Part shown: positions 50,112 to 62,490 of the stretch, in pieces
Position numbering within the stretch: position 1 is the stretch's first letter
How the letters are laid out: each line of letters begins with the position of its first letter
Assembly: GCF_902459465.1 (NCBI RefSeq)
Contig: NC_047068.1
Coordinates: forward strand, 15,771,195-15,835,194
Reading direction: 5' to 3'
DNA: 64,000 bases
DNA from: Asterias rubens
Taxonomy: Eukaryota; Echinodermata; Asteroidea; Forcipulatida; Asteriidae
Notes under the pieces: generated by a model
Database searches by the model: none
Told to the model about the DNA's origin: nothing
What the model saw: only the letters and a program-made list of their open reading frames with translations
Program-made: the position numbers and the translations under genes

Positions 50112-51202
50112 GTAACGACGGTCGGTCCTGCTCATTACTTAGCTGGGATACCGCATGGGAAACTTGGTGTCGTAGGCTTTTGTTGGCCCGAAAGTTATCT
50201 TTTTATTTTATTATTTTATTGTTTTAAATTAAGGAGCCAATAAATTAAATTTTGACATAATAAAGAAAACTTTCTTTCAACTCGAAACTTTTACGGGTGT
50301 AAAACAGTGGGTTTAAAACGCAAGGGCCTACTTTTGTTTTGGTAATCCAGTGCTCCAACGATACTTGGTTCACACTGAAAAAAGATACTGATGATATTAT
50401 AAAACAAGTTAGGAACGATCCCTTTGAAATGCAGTTTTAGAGAATGTTGAGGCATTTTTTCATGCAAACAAAAATCATCTTGCGAATAAAGAAAATAAAC
50501 TAAGCCCACATTGTGTTATTTTATGCAAAAAAGATGAGGATACTGTCTTTGAATTACCGAAAAGGGAGCAAATCAATGGATCCAACATTTCCCCCAGCAT
50601 TAAACATGTCGAAATCCTTCATTCAGTTTCCATTGCTGGTCATTGTTGTGGAACATTGGCAAAAGAAGTTGTCCCTCCAGGATTGGTCCCTGGGGTCAAG
50701 TTTGGGGCGATATAGTTCCATTCTGAAAAAGTACTGAAAGTTCATTCTATTCTATCAAATTGGTGCTAAATATAATATACAGGGCATCATGGTGGTACGG
50801 TACCCCCACCTCCTCTGTTGTGTCTTCTTCAATGCTTGGAGTCACAGAAATTCTTTAGGGGGTTTAAAGGAGGATGGGTACTTTTGTTCAAGAGGAAAAT
50901 AGTGCGCGGAACTTTTTTTTTTTGGGGGGGGGGGGGCACCACTCGGTGCATGGAATGGGGTATGACGCCTCCCAAATTTGTGTTTCGTTGTTTTCAGACA
51001 CTTTAAAATATAGATCTTCTGTACCTTCGGTGGTCCCTATAACCTGTGTCTAAATCCACACCTCAAAGTCGCTCTCGTGTTCTTCATCTTGGAAGATTGG
51101 CCTCAAGAATCATCAAACCGTCATGCCGGGTACCGTCATGCCGCACCGTCGCCATATTTTATTAATGAACAGCACTGGTTTCACGATAGCAGGGTGCCAA
51201 AC
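50112..51202. other. Intergenic, no gene recognised
   Basis: A 13-G run at 50924-50936 lies in a segment (50820-50960) that resembles 51420-51540 (GAAATTCTTTAGGGGG / GGAATTCTTTAGAGGA followed by G-runs). No coding signal. Confidence 0.4.
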
Positions 51203-51358
51203 ATTGGGTGCGTTCATTTAGCTTCCCTGGGTCGACCCCGGTATGTGGCGGGTTTTTTTCTAGGACGAACGTAGGTAATTATCTGCACACGTTCGTCCTG
51301 GAAAAAGAAAACGCCACACACCGGGGTCGACACAGGGAAGCTAAACGAACGCACCCAA
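51203..51358. mobile_element. Palindromic MITE with ends GGGTGCGTTCATTTAGC
   Basis: GGGTGCGTTCATTTAGCTTC faces GAAGCTAAACGAACGCACCC. Inner GGGTCGACCCCGG, GGCGGGTTTTTTTC and AGGACGAACGT pair with CCGGGGTCGAC, GAAAACGCC and ACGTTCGTCCT. Confidence 0.85.
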
Positions 51359-51464
51359 AATGTGCACAGTACAACTTCCATTTGGTGTTCATGCGGCCGG
51401 AATGATAGGCCTACCTCCTTAGTAATTGTGTTCTTAGAATCTCAGGAATTCTTTAGAGGATTGG

Positions 51465-51495
51465 GGTGTGGGGGGGGGGGGGGGGGGGGTACTTC
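51465..51495 (+). repeat. Run of 20 G (51470-51489)
   Basis: Uninterrupted G tract. Similar runs occur at 798-817 (G20) and 50924-50936, with C-runs at about 13036-13050, 15364 and 36327. Length may be uncertain in any assembly. Confidence 0.8.
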
Positions 51496-51923
51496 TCTAC
51501 AAGAGCTTAATATTCGGGGGGACACACACCACACCCTCTACTGAAATCGGGCATTACCATTTACGAAGTGTTTCAAGACACTGAGCATGCTCGTCAAATA
51601 GTCAAAATTACCATTTGAACCTATAGTCCCGTAGGCTTTTTATGACCCGTTTACAGCAGGAAGAGACGGCTCATATTTTGAACCCTTGACATTACCCGGG
51701 GCTGCTTATAGCCGGCCCTGTAGCTGCTCTTACAAAGCCGAAGGGTGCGAGATGAAGCAGCCGTGTTCCAGCTCAGTCTAAATACTAAAGGGCGCTAGGT
51801 ATTTTGAAAGCTTATTATACAGCAGAATCTGCATAATTTACTTTTTAAAAACCTAGCACCCAAAACTGGGCTGAAACAGGCAGATGGTCCATAGACCTTA
51901 TTGCAGATAGCAATTTTGAACAA

Positions 51924-51940
51924 CTGCGCATGTGCGCGCA
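51924..51940 (+). promoter_or_regulatory. NRF1-like GC-rich site
   Basis: CTGCGCATGTGCGCGC lies about 85 bp before the ATG at 52023 and resembles the alternating GCGCA palindrome bound by NRF1. Inferred from the motif only. Confidence 0.3.
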
Positions 51941-52022
51941 AAGGACTGTGGGAAAAATTTGGCACCTCGCTCAAAAAAGTAAACAACGTTCAACGTTCGT
52001 ACACGATCGATCGGTTTGCAAA

Positions 52023-53872
52023 ATGGATGTGACAGGAGTGACCGAGAAAGAGCTGGTTGATAGAATAAATAGTTCTGGCATAGACAAACTAAGGTAATCT
52101 TTAGCTAAAGTGAATGTGACAAGACACAGTAGTTAAAGACAAACTCCAAAGGCGACATTTTTTCGCGATAAAATTACTGTTTTTAGGTTTGCCCGTCTAC
52201 GTCTGTAGGGCGTCGGAAGACTGACGACATTGACAAGGTCAATGGCCAGAAGTTGCAACACGGATCAGTGACCCTCCCGCAACCATCAGTCACCCTCGAA
52301 GGATCGGAAATAACAACCAAAACTTCCCACCAGTGACTCCGATTTGTGCTGATAAATACTTCGACAAAAGCATGGACGACCTCCATGACAAAAGTAAGAC
52401 ATTTTTTCTGTTACAAAACAGAGAAACCTTGCCAAGGTCATGATGATCGAGGACTGTCATGACTGTTTTACAAAAAATAAAAACATTTCTTATTCCTGGT
52501 CTAGATAGAGTCTAGATATAGCTCTATGGATAAAGCCCATCAATGGTTACATTGTCTTGATTCGATTGTATCTGTAATACTGATCAGCAATGACGTGGAC
52601 GTAAATAGAATAGCTTTCAATCATGGTAGTTGTACATTTTTAAAACTTTATGTGGCAGATGATACTTTTTCCTTATTTCTCACACCATCAACTTTTTAGG
52701 TCTACCACTGATATGGTTCAAAATTAAAGTGACCAAAAGTGACTAAGTAATTGTGGTTTATGTTTATATTTATTAATATAAATCTATTTCTACCTCCATG
52801 GTTATACCGTAGATCATGACATGACAAGTACGACAAGGTTCTGGTGTAGGTCCTAGCATACTTCTAGTTTCTAGAACTTAGAAGTAGTCCTAGCATAAAC
52901 ATGTTTTTATCAAGGGTTCAGTTTATACAAGTTTGATGTACACGTATTGTACGAACATGATTCTGTGCATAATATAATTACATACTTTGTGCTTTGTTTT
53001 GTGCATGTATTACAAAAATGATACTTTTAGTACACTGTACCATAAAGCATCAAGTTGTAAGCTTTATTGTTAGACCCTACTGGTACTGTAATAATGGTAT
53101 GTTTGTTATGCCTATAATTTTATCATATGATATGAGACTATGAGTTTTTGTAGGTTTGTAATTCGAAAAGCAAGGACTAGGTCACATGAGCGAAACCCTT
53201 CTTAAGGTAGGAATTTGAAAAAAGAATATAATTTCTTTTTAATTTTTGTTTTCAAATAAGTTTGATTTATTCAACAACAAAAATAGATTCTGCATTGGGC
53301 ATCCTCAAAAAATAAATCCTTTTGGTTTTACTTGGAAATTGTTACCATTTAACTTTATTATTTTGGGGGCAACTATCCCAATTAATACATTTTTGATTCT
53401 AAACGATTCTAAACTCATTATACTGATAGGTCTCATTTTGTAGTTTAAGTGGGTGAAAAGTCATTTCAAACCTTGCCATCAAAGAAGAAGTATTGTGAGC
53501 ACTTAAATGTGATTCTCTGCAAACTCTGCATCTTAAAAATTTGGATTTAAATTAACAAGTAAGTTGACTGGCACTGTGGTCAGGTGGTTCAGGGCCCACT
53601 AATAATGGCTTCAGTACTGCCAGAGGCAAATTGTAATGTATTAAGCTGTCTCATGACTTCACAAAGCCAACATTAAAACAATTGATATTTATTAAGCTGC
53701 AGCCACCTTTGGCAAACACGGCATGCATGTCAGAGTCCTTGTTCACAAAAAGACTCTAGAAGAGGGATCAGACTATCTTCTACACCCACAGGTTGGAATG
53801 GAATCTAAAGATGACAGTGCCATGATAAAACTGCAGCTTTGTATAAAACCTGTGACAAATTCTTGTTTGTGA
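52023..53872 (+). pseudogene. Exons of an unrecognised gene with frame breaks
   Basis: Exon 1 (52023-52093) starts ATG and encodes MDVTGVTEKELVDRINSS, then GIDKLR, ending in phase 2 before GTAATC. After TTTTTAG at 52186 the natural phase hits a stop after six codons. The phase-0 frame instead reads CPSTSVGRRKTDDIDKVN, GQKLQHG and TLPQPSVTLEG, then stops near 52337. From about 52300 another frame reads PPVTPICADKYFDKSMDD, LHDK to a GTAAGA donor at 52394 (phase 1). That frame joins in phase with 53703-53872 (TFGKHGMHVRVLVHKKTLEE, GSDYLLHPQVGMESKDD), stop TGA 53870-53872. So the coding character is continuous but needs two small frame changes. Either sequence errors near the assembly gap or gene decay would explain it. 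No family is recognised. Confidence 0.45.
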
Positions 53873-54530
53873 ATGCTATATCATGCATGTTGTGAGTTTA
53901 ACTCCCGGGGTTGGTGTGAAAACAATTGTTCACAATCTAACCAGCATCTGTAATTATGTGACCCATTTTATGGTGAGAGTTTAAAGGTTTCATTGATAAC
54001 TGTGGGTACACATAATTTAACTCTTGCTGAAAATAAATCCAAACCTGTCACACTTTTTGTTCAATATATTTGTTTACAAACACTTTTTTATTTTATAATT
54101 TCCATCCTTTAATTTTTTTCTTCAAATATTTAAATTGGTAATATTAACTTTATAACACACTTGGTATTTTCATGGCCCCTTAAAAACACTTACATTGCAG
54201 TTTACTTCACTCAATTATTATCTACCCTTGTTTGCCTCAGGTATTGTTCATGTTGACTGTACTGAGGCGGTTAACTACAACCCTCTAGATCTCTGCAATT
54301 GCAACCCTTGGTATTATTTAAATCTTTGCATTATGAAGTATTATTGTATGATTTAAGTAACCAGAATAAATGAAGCTTTAAACTCTTCAAGACAGTGGAA
54401 ATGGACGTTTGGACAGTGTTATTGTTTGTATTGTATTGTATTATTCTACTTTCTCTGAGAATTGTAGCCTACAACCGCAGGACGCCACGCACAGGCATAT
54501 TAAGAAGCATTTGCGATACCTTCGCTTGCG
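53873..54530 (+). other. 3' flank of the broken gene, up to the gap
   Basis: AT-rich, with candidate AATAAA hexamers near 54031 and 54364. No further exon recognised. Confidence 0.3.
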
Positions 54531-54630
54531 NNNNNNNNNNNNNNNNNNNNNNNNNNNNNNNNNNNNNNNNNNNNNNNNNNNNNNNNNNNNNNNNNNNNNN
54601 NNNNNNNNNNNNNNNNNNNNNNNNNNNNNN
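54531..54630. other. Assembly gap (100 N)
   Basis: Exactly 100 N, the usual placeholder for a gap of unknown size. Frames drawn across it are meaningless. Confidence 0.98.
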
Positions 54631-55036
54631 CAATAAAGAACTCGTCGCTTCCCTTGTTGTTCCCCTATCAAATGTCCATCAATTGAACAGATAAACAGTT
54701 TCTTGAACTTGGTTCATGAACTGCTCTAAATGAACATGTTGTGAACTGTTTAATGCTGTTCATGGACTGATCATGAACATTCTTGAAAGTTCATCGAGTC
54801 AAATTCCATCTTACCTGATGGGGTAGATTGGTTAGATGCATAGAGCTATATACATACGTATATACAGCTGATGACAATTAGTTACAACAGGGGGACCACG
54901 TGAAGGTTGTCATCTCCCACCCCACAAAAGGATCGTAATACATCTGATTGTGTAACCATTACAACAATTGCTTCTTTGTAATGTTACCCCCTCTAATTAT
55001 ATTATTATTATTATTATTTATGTTATTATTATATTA

Positions 55037-58000
55037 TAAAACCTTGTCATGAGTACTCTATACAGCTAAGACAATGGCATGACCTTTGTATACATACAAC
55101 CTTGTTAATGAGTACTCTATACAGCTAAGGACAATGTCATGACCTTTGTAATTATAAACCTTGTTAATGAGTACTCTATACAGATAAGATAAGTCATGAC
55201 CTTTGTAATTATAAAACCTTGTTAATGAGTATTCTTTACAGCTAAGACAATGTCATGACCTTTGTAATATAAACCTTGTTCATGAGTACTCTTTACAGCT
55301 AAGACAATGTCATGGCCTTGTATTTATAAACCTTGTTAATGAGTACTCTACAGCTAAGACAATGTCATGACCTTTGTAATTATAAAACCTTGTTAATGAG
55401 TACTCTATACAGCTAAGACAATGTCATGACCTTTTTAATTATAAAACCTTGTTAATGAGTACTCTATACAGCTAAGACAATGTCATGACGTTTGTAATTA
55501 TAAATCCTTGTTAATGAGTACTCTATACAGCTAAGACAATGTCATGACCTTTGTAATTATAAAACCTTGTTAATGAGTACTGTATACAGCTAAGACAATG
55601 TCATGACCTTTGTAATAATAAAACCTTGTTAATGAGTACTCTTTACAGCTAAGACAATGTCATGACCTTTGTAATAAGAAAACCTTGTTAATGAGTACTC
55701 TATACAGCTAAGACAATGTCATGACCTTTGTTATTATAAAACCTTGTTAATGAGTACTCTATACAGCTAAGACAATGTCATGACCTTTGTAATTATAAAA
55801 CCTTGTTAATGAGTACTCTATACAGATAAGATAATGTCATGACGTTTGTAATTATAAAACCTTGTTAATGAGTACTCTATACAGCTAAGACAATGTCATG
55901 ACCTTTGTAACTACAAAACCTTGTTAATGAGTACTCTATACAGATAAGATAATGTCATGACCTTTGTAATTATAAAACCTTGTTAATGAGTACTCTTTAC
56001 AGCTAAGACAATGTCATGACCTTTGTAATTATAACACCTTGTTAATGAGTACTCTTTACAGCTAAGACAATGTCATGGCCTTGTATTATAAAACCTTGTT
56101 AATGAGTACTCTATACAGCTAAGACAATGTCATGACCTTTGTTATTATAAAACCTTGTTAGAGAGTACTCTATACAGCTAAGACAATGTCATGACCTTTG
56201 TAATTATAAAACCTTGTTAATGAGTACTCTATACAGCTAAGACAATGTCATGACCTTTGTTATTATAAAACCTTGTTAATGAGTACTCTATACAGCTAAG
56301 ACAATGTCATGACCTTTGTAATGATAAAACCTTGTTAATGAGTACTCTTTACAGCTAAGACAATGTCATGACCTTTATAATAATAAAACCTTGTTAATGA
56401 GTACTCTATACAGCTAAGACAATGTCATGACCTTTGTAATTATAAAACCTTGTTAATGAGTACTCTATACAGCTAAGACAATGTCATGACCTTTATAATT
56501 AAACCCACCTCGTTAATGAGTACTCTATACAGCTAAGACAATGTCATGACCTTTGTAATTATAAAACCTTGTTAATGAGTACTGTATACAGCTAAGACAA
56601 TGTCATGACCTTTGTAATAATAAAACCTTGTTAATGAGTACTCTTTACAGCTAAGACAATGTCATGACCTTTGTAATAAGAAAACCTTGTTAATGAGTAC
56701 TCTTTACAGCTAAGACAATGTCATGACCTTTGTTATTATAAAACCTTGTTAATGAGTACTCTATACAGCTAAGACAATGTCATGGCCTTGTATTTATAAA
56801 ACCTTGTTAATGAGTACTCTATACAGCTAAGACAATGTCATGACCTTTGTTATTATAAAACCTTGTTAATGAGTACTCTATACAGCTAAGACAATGTCAT
56901 GACCTTTGTAATTATAAAACCTTGTTAATGATCTATACAGATAAGATAATGTCATGACCTTTGTAATTATAAAACCTTGTTAATGAGTACTCTTTACAGC
57001 TAAGACAATGTCATGACCTTTATAATAATAAAACCTTGTTAATGAGTACTCTATACAGCTAAGACAATGTCATGACCTTTGTAATTATAAAACCTTGTTA
57101 ATGAGTACTCTATACAGCTAAGACAATGTCATGACCTTTATAATTAAACCACCTCGTTAATGAGTACTCTATACAGCTAAGACAATGTCATGACCTTTGT
57201 AATTATAAAACCTTGTTAATGAGTACTGTATACAGCTAAGACAATGTCATGACCTTTGTAATAATAAAACCTTGTTAATGAGTACTCTTTACAGCTAAGA
57301 CAATGTCATGACCTTTGTAATAAGAAAACCTTGTTAATGAGTACTCTTTACAGCTAAGACAATGTCATGACCTTTGTTATTATAAAACCTTGTTAATGAG
57401 TACTCTATACAGCTAAGACAATGTCATGGCCTTGTATTTATAAAACCTTGTTAATGAGTACTCTATACAGCTAAGACAATGTCATGACCTTTGTTATTAT
57501 AAAACCTTGTTAATGAGTACTCTATACAGCTAAGACAATGTCATGACCTTTGTAATTATAAAACCTTGTTAATGATCTATACAGATAAGATAATGTCATG
57601 ACCTTTGTAATTATAAAACCTTGTTAATGAGTACTCTATACAGCTAAGACAATGTCATGACCTTTGTAACTATAAAACCTTGTTAATGAGTACTCTATAC
57701 AGATAAGATAATGTCATGACCTTTGTAATTATAAAACCTTGTTAATGAGTACTGTATACAGCTAAGACAATGTCATGACCTTTGTAATAATAAAACCTTG
57801 TTAATGAGTACTCTTTACAGCTAAGACAATGTCATGACCTTTGTAATAAGAAAACCTTGTTAATGAGTACTCTATACAGCTAAGACAATGTCATGACCTT
57901 TGTAATGATAAAACCTTGTTAATGAGTACTCTTTACAGCTAAGACAATGTCATGGCCTTGTATTTATAAAACCTTGTTAATGAGTACTCTATACAGCTAA

Positions 58001-58610
58001 GACAATGTCATGACCTTTGTTATTATAAAACCTTGTTAATGAGTACTCTATACAGCTAAGACAATGTCATGACCTTTGTAATTATAAAACCTTGTTAATG
58101 AGTACTCTATACAGCTAAGACAATGTCATGACCTTTGTTATTATAAAACCTTGTTAATGAGTACTCTATACAGCTAAGACAATGTCATGACCTTTGTAAT
58201 GATAAAACCTTGTTAATGAGTACTCTTTACAGCTAAGACAATGTCATGACCTTTATAATAATAAAACCTTGTTAATGAGTACTCTATACAGCTAAGACAA
58301 TGTCATGACCTTTGTAATTATAAAACCTTGTTAATGAGTACTCTATACAGCTAAGACAATGTCATGACCTTTATAATTAAATCACCTAGTTAATGAGTAC
58401 TCTATGACATTGTCATGACCTTTATAATTGAAATAACCTCGTTAATGAGTACTCTATGACATTGTCATGACCTTTGTAATTAAATCACCTCGTTAATGAG
58501 GACAGCTAAGACATTGTCATGACCTTTGTAATTAAATAACCTCGGTAATGAGTACTCTTAAACAACCTCCATATTCACACAACACAATGTCATGACCTTT
58601 CACATTAAAA
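55037..58610 (+). repeat. 59-bp satellite, about 60 units, with higher-order structure
   Basis: The unit contains CCTTGTTAATGAGTACTC, TATACAGCTAAGACAATG, TCATGACCTTTGTAATTA and TAAAA. Variant units recur at a fixed distance of 644 bp: the deletion form TTAATGATCTATAC at 56924 and 57568, the form ACCTCGTTAATGAG at 56507 and 57151, and the form GTCATGGCCTTG at 56779 and 57423. Units decay after about 58380 (GACATTGTCATGACC variants). Confidence 0.95.
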
Positions 58611-58831
58611 GCTTTAAGAGTTACCAACAAAACAACATGGTGGCAACCATGTAAGCTACCCCAGAACAAATACCATGTAAACAATTAGACTAATAAATAA
58701 TTGAAAGACAAATTAAGTAGTAACAATACAAAACTTAGTGTCTATTAAACACTTAAACACACTCCTTAAACAAATTGTTCTCTTTTTATTTGTTATGAAT
58801 TTACTACAAATAAACTTATGTTGTTTCGTAT

Positions 58832-59093
58832 TTTGTAATGAGCAAACTGCATTACAAATTAACTTAACTTGTTTCACGGTTGTAATGCGGTACTTCATTA
58901 CGCACATGAAACGTTTACATACTTGCAATAAGGTACTTCATTGCAAGCATGTTATAATTACATGATTGTAATGAAGTACCTCATTACAAACATGCAGTTT
59001 TTGTATGTGAATACATGAACTTGTATAGTACCTCGATACAAGTTTAACATGTATTCTGTCTACATACTTGTAATGAAGTACCTCATTTCAAGT
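58832..59093 (+). repeat. Cluster of six small hairpins with a shared loop
   Basis: Stems: TTTGTAATG/CATTACAAA (58832-58858), GTAATG/CATTAC (58882-58901), CTTGCAAT/ATTGCAAG (58922-58947), TTGTAATGA/TCATTACAA (58966-58989), ACTTGTAT/ATACAAGT (59019-59043) and ACTTGTAATGA/TCATTTCAAGT (59066-59093). The later five share a loop of GGTACTT or AGTACCTC type. Spacing is about 45-50 bp. Confidence 0.8.
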
Positions 59094-59171
59094 ACGTTGA
59101 CAACAATTCGAAAAGCACATATACTTCCAAGAATGAATTAAACAGGCCAACGAAATGTGAAATCTTCACAA

Positions 59172-62100
59172 ATCTTGTTGTGGCTTGTAGTCAGGCACCC
59201 TCTGGGATGTAGCTTGTAGTCAGGCACCCTCTGCGATGTGGCTTGTAGTCAGGCACCCTCTGGGATGTGGCTTGTAGTCAGGCACCCTCTGGGATGTGGC
59301 TTGTAGTCAGGCACCCTATGGGATGTGGCTTGTAGTCAGGCACCCTCTGGGATGTGGCTTGTAGTCAGGCACCCTCTGGGATGTGGCTTGTAGTCAGGCA
59401 CCCTCTGGGATGTGGCTTGTAGTCAGGCACCCTCTGGGATGTGGCTTGTAGTCAGGCACCCTCTGGGATGTGGCTCGTAGTCAGGCAACCTCTGGGATGT
59501 GGCTCGTAGTCAGGCACCCTCTGGTATGTAGCTCGTAGCCAGGCACCCTCTAGGATGTTGTCAGCAGCAGGTAGCACCACATCCCCAGCAGAACTGCAGA
59601 CTCCTGAAATATATACCAATCGAGTCAAATCAACAAGTGTAACACTGCATGTCTCTATGTGGGTCTGTACATTAGCCCTTTTGATTAATTATGATCAGAA
59701 TTTGGAAATTTACCCATGTTTGGTGCGCTTCAATCACATGGGATGATGTCCTCTAGGCAGGCACCCTCTGGGATGTGGCTTGTAGTCAGGCAGCCTATGG
59801 GATGTGGCTTGTAGTCAGGCACCCTCTGGGATGTAGCTCGTAGCCAGGCACCCTCTGGGATGTTGTCAGCAGCAGGTAGCACCCATCCCCAGCAGAACTG
59901 CAGACTCCTGAAATATATACCAATCGAGTCAAATCAACAAGTGTAACACTGCATGTCTCTATGTGGGTCTGTACATAAGCCCTTTTGATTAATTATGATC
60001 AGAATTTGGAAATTTATCTATGTTTGGTGCGCTTCAATCACATGGGATGATATCCTCTAGTCAGGCACTCTCTGGGATGTAGCTTGTAGTCAGGCACCCT
60101 CTGGGATGTGGCTTGTAGTCAGGCACCCTCTTGGATGTGGCTTGTAGTCAGGCACCCTCTGGGATGTGGCTTGTAGTCAGGCACCCTCTGGGATGTGGCT
60201 TGTAGTCAGGCACCCTCTGGGATGTGGCTTGTAGTCAGGCACCCTCTGGGATGTGGCTCGTAGTCAGGCAACCTCTGGGATGTGGCTCGTAGTCAGGCAC
60301 CCTCTGGTATGTAGCTCGTAGCCAGGCACCCTCTAGGATGTTGTCAGCAGCAGGTAGCACCACATCCCCAGCAGAACTGCAGACTCCTGAAATATATACC
60401 AATCGAGTCAAATCAACAAGTGTAACACTGCATGTCTCTATGTGGGTCTGTACATTAGCCCTTTTGATTAATTATGATCAGAATTTGGAAATTTACCCAT
60501 GTTTGGTGCGCTTCAATCACATGAGATGATGTCATCTAGGCAGGCACCCTCTGGGATGTGGCTTGTAGTCAGGCACCCTATGGGATGTGGCTTGTAGTCA
60601 GGCACCCTCTGGGATGTGGCTTGTAGTCAGGCACCCTCTGGGATGTGGCTTGTAGTCAGGCACCCTCTGGGATGTGGCTTGTAGTCAGGCACCCTCTGGG
60701 ATGTGGCTTGTAGTCAGGCACCCTCTGGGATGTGGCTCGTAGTCAGGCAACCTCTGGGATGTGGCTCGTAGTCAGGCACCCTCTGGTATGTAGCTCGTAG
60801 CCAGGCACCCTCTAGGATGTTGTCAGCAGCAGGTAGCACCACATCCCCAGCAGAACTGCAGACTCCTGAAATATATACCAATCGAGTCAAATCAACAAGT
60901 GTAACACTGCATGTCTCTATGTGGGTCTGTACATTAGCCCTTTTGATTAATTATGATCAGAATTTGGAAATTTACCCATGTTTGGTGCGCTTCAATCACA
61001 TGGGATGATGTCCTCTAGGCAGGCACCCTCTGGGATGTGGCTTGTAGTCAGGCACCCTATGGGATGTGGCTTGTAGTCAGGCACCCTCTGGGATGTAGCT
61101 CGTAGCCAGGCACCCTCTGGGATGTTGTCAGCAGCAGGTAGCACCCATCCCCAGCAGAACTGCCGACTCCTGAAATATATACCAATCGAGTCAAATCAAC
61201 AAGTGTAACACTGCATGTCTCTATGTGGGTCTGTACATAAGCCCTTTTGATTAATTATGATCAGAATTTGGAAATTTATCTATGTTTGGTGCGCTTCAAT
61301 CACATGGGATGATATCCTCTAGTCAGGCACTCTCTGGGATGTAGCTTGTAGTCAGGCACCCTCTGGGATGTGGCTTGTAGTCAGGCACCCTCTTGGATGT
61401 GGCTTGTAGTCAGGCACCCTCTGGAATGTGGCTTGTAGTCAGGCACCCTCTGGGATGTGGCTTGTAGTCAGGCACCCTCTGGGATGTGGCTTGTAGTCAA
61501 GCACCCTCTGGGATGTAGCTTGTAGTCAGGCACCCTCTGGGATGTGGCTCGTTGTCAGGCACCCTCTGGGATGTAGCTCCCAGCCAGGCACCCTCTAGGA
61601 TGTTGTCAGCAGCAGGTAGCACCACATCCCCAGCAGAACTGCAGACTCCTGAAATATTTACCAATCGAGTCAAATCAACAAGTGTAACACTGCATGTCTC
61701 TTTGTGGGTCTGTACATAAGCCCTTTTGATTAATCATGATCAGAATTTGGAAATTTACCTATGTTTGGTGCGCTACAATCACATGGGATGAAGTCCTCTA
61801 GGTAGGCACCCTCTGGGATGTGGCTTGTAGTCAGGCACCCTCTGGGATGTGGCTTGTAGTCAGGCACCCTCTGGGATGTGGCTTGTAGTCAGGCACCCTC
61901 TGGGATGTGGCTCGTAGTCAGGCACCCTCTGGGATGTTGTCAGCAGCAGGTAGCACCACATCCCCAGCAGAACTGCAGACTCCTAAAATATATACCAATC
62001 GAGTCAAATCAACAAGTGTAACACTGCATGTCTCTATGTAGGTCTGTACATAAGCCCTTTTGATTAATTATGATCAGAATTTGGAAATTTACCTATGTTT

Positions 62101-62490
62101 TGTGCGCTTCAATCACATGGGATGATGTCCTCTAGGCAGGCACCCTCTGGGATGTGGCTTGTAGTCAGGCACCCTCTGGGATGTGGCTTGTAGTCAGGCA
62201 CCCTCTGGGATGTGGCTCGTAGTCAGGCACCCTCTGGGATGTAGCTCGTAGCCAGGCACCCTCTGGGATGTTGTCAGCAGCAGGTAGCACCACATCTCCA
62301 GAGAACTGCAGACTCCTGAAATATATACAAATCGAGTCAAATCAACAAGTGTAACACTGCATGTCTAAGTGGGTCTGTACATAAGCCCTTTTGATTAATT
62401 ATGATCAGTATTTGGAAATTTACCTGTTTGGTGCGCTTCAATCACATGGGATGATGTCTCTGGGATGTGGCTTGTATTCAGGCACCCTCT
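59172..62490 (+). repeat. 29-bp satellite interspersed with a roughly 230-bp spacer, higher-order array
   Basis: Unit GGCTTGTAGTCAGGCACCCT plus CTGGGATGT (29 bp). Eight spacers beginning TTGTCAGCAGCAGGTAGCAC occur near 59557, 59862, 60340, 60819, 61124, 61605, 61936 and 62269. Two spacer variants repeat at 1262 bp (59557 to 60819; 59862 to 61124). A 63-codon frame in the spacer is repeated almost unchanged, but the 29-bp unit shifts frame and no gene is inferred. Confidence 0.95.

Noticed and set aside
54395-54694. Open frames crossing the N gap
   Set aside because: The gap content is unknown, so the frames are artefacts.
59555-61008. Three near-identical 63-codon frames as a gene family
   Set aside because: They lie in the satellite spacer, lack any domain, and repeat only because the spacer is homogenised.
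59172-62490. CRISPR-like array (29-bp repeats)
   Set aside because: Repeats are contiguous without unique spacers, the long spacer is itself repeated, and the context is an animal nuclear genome.
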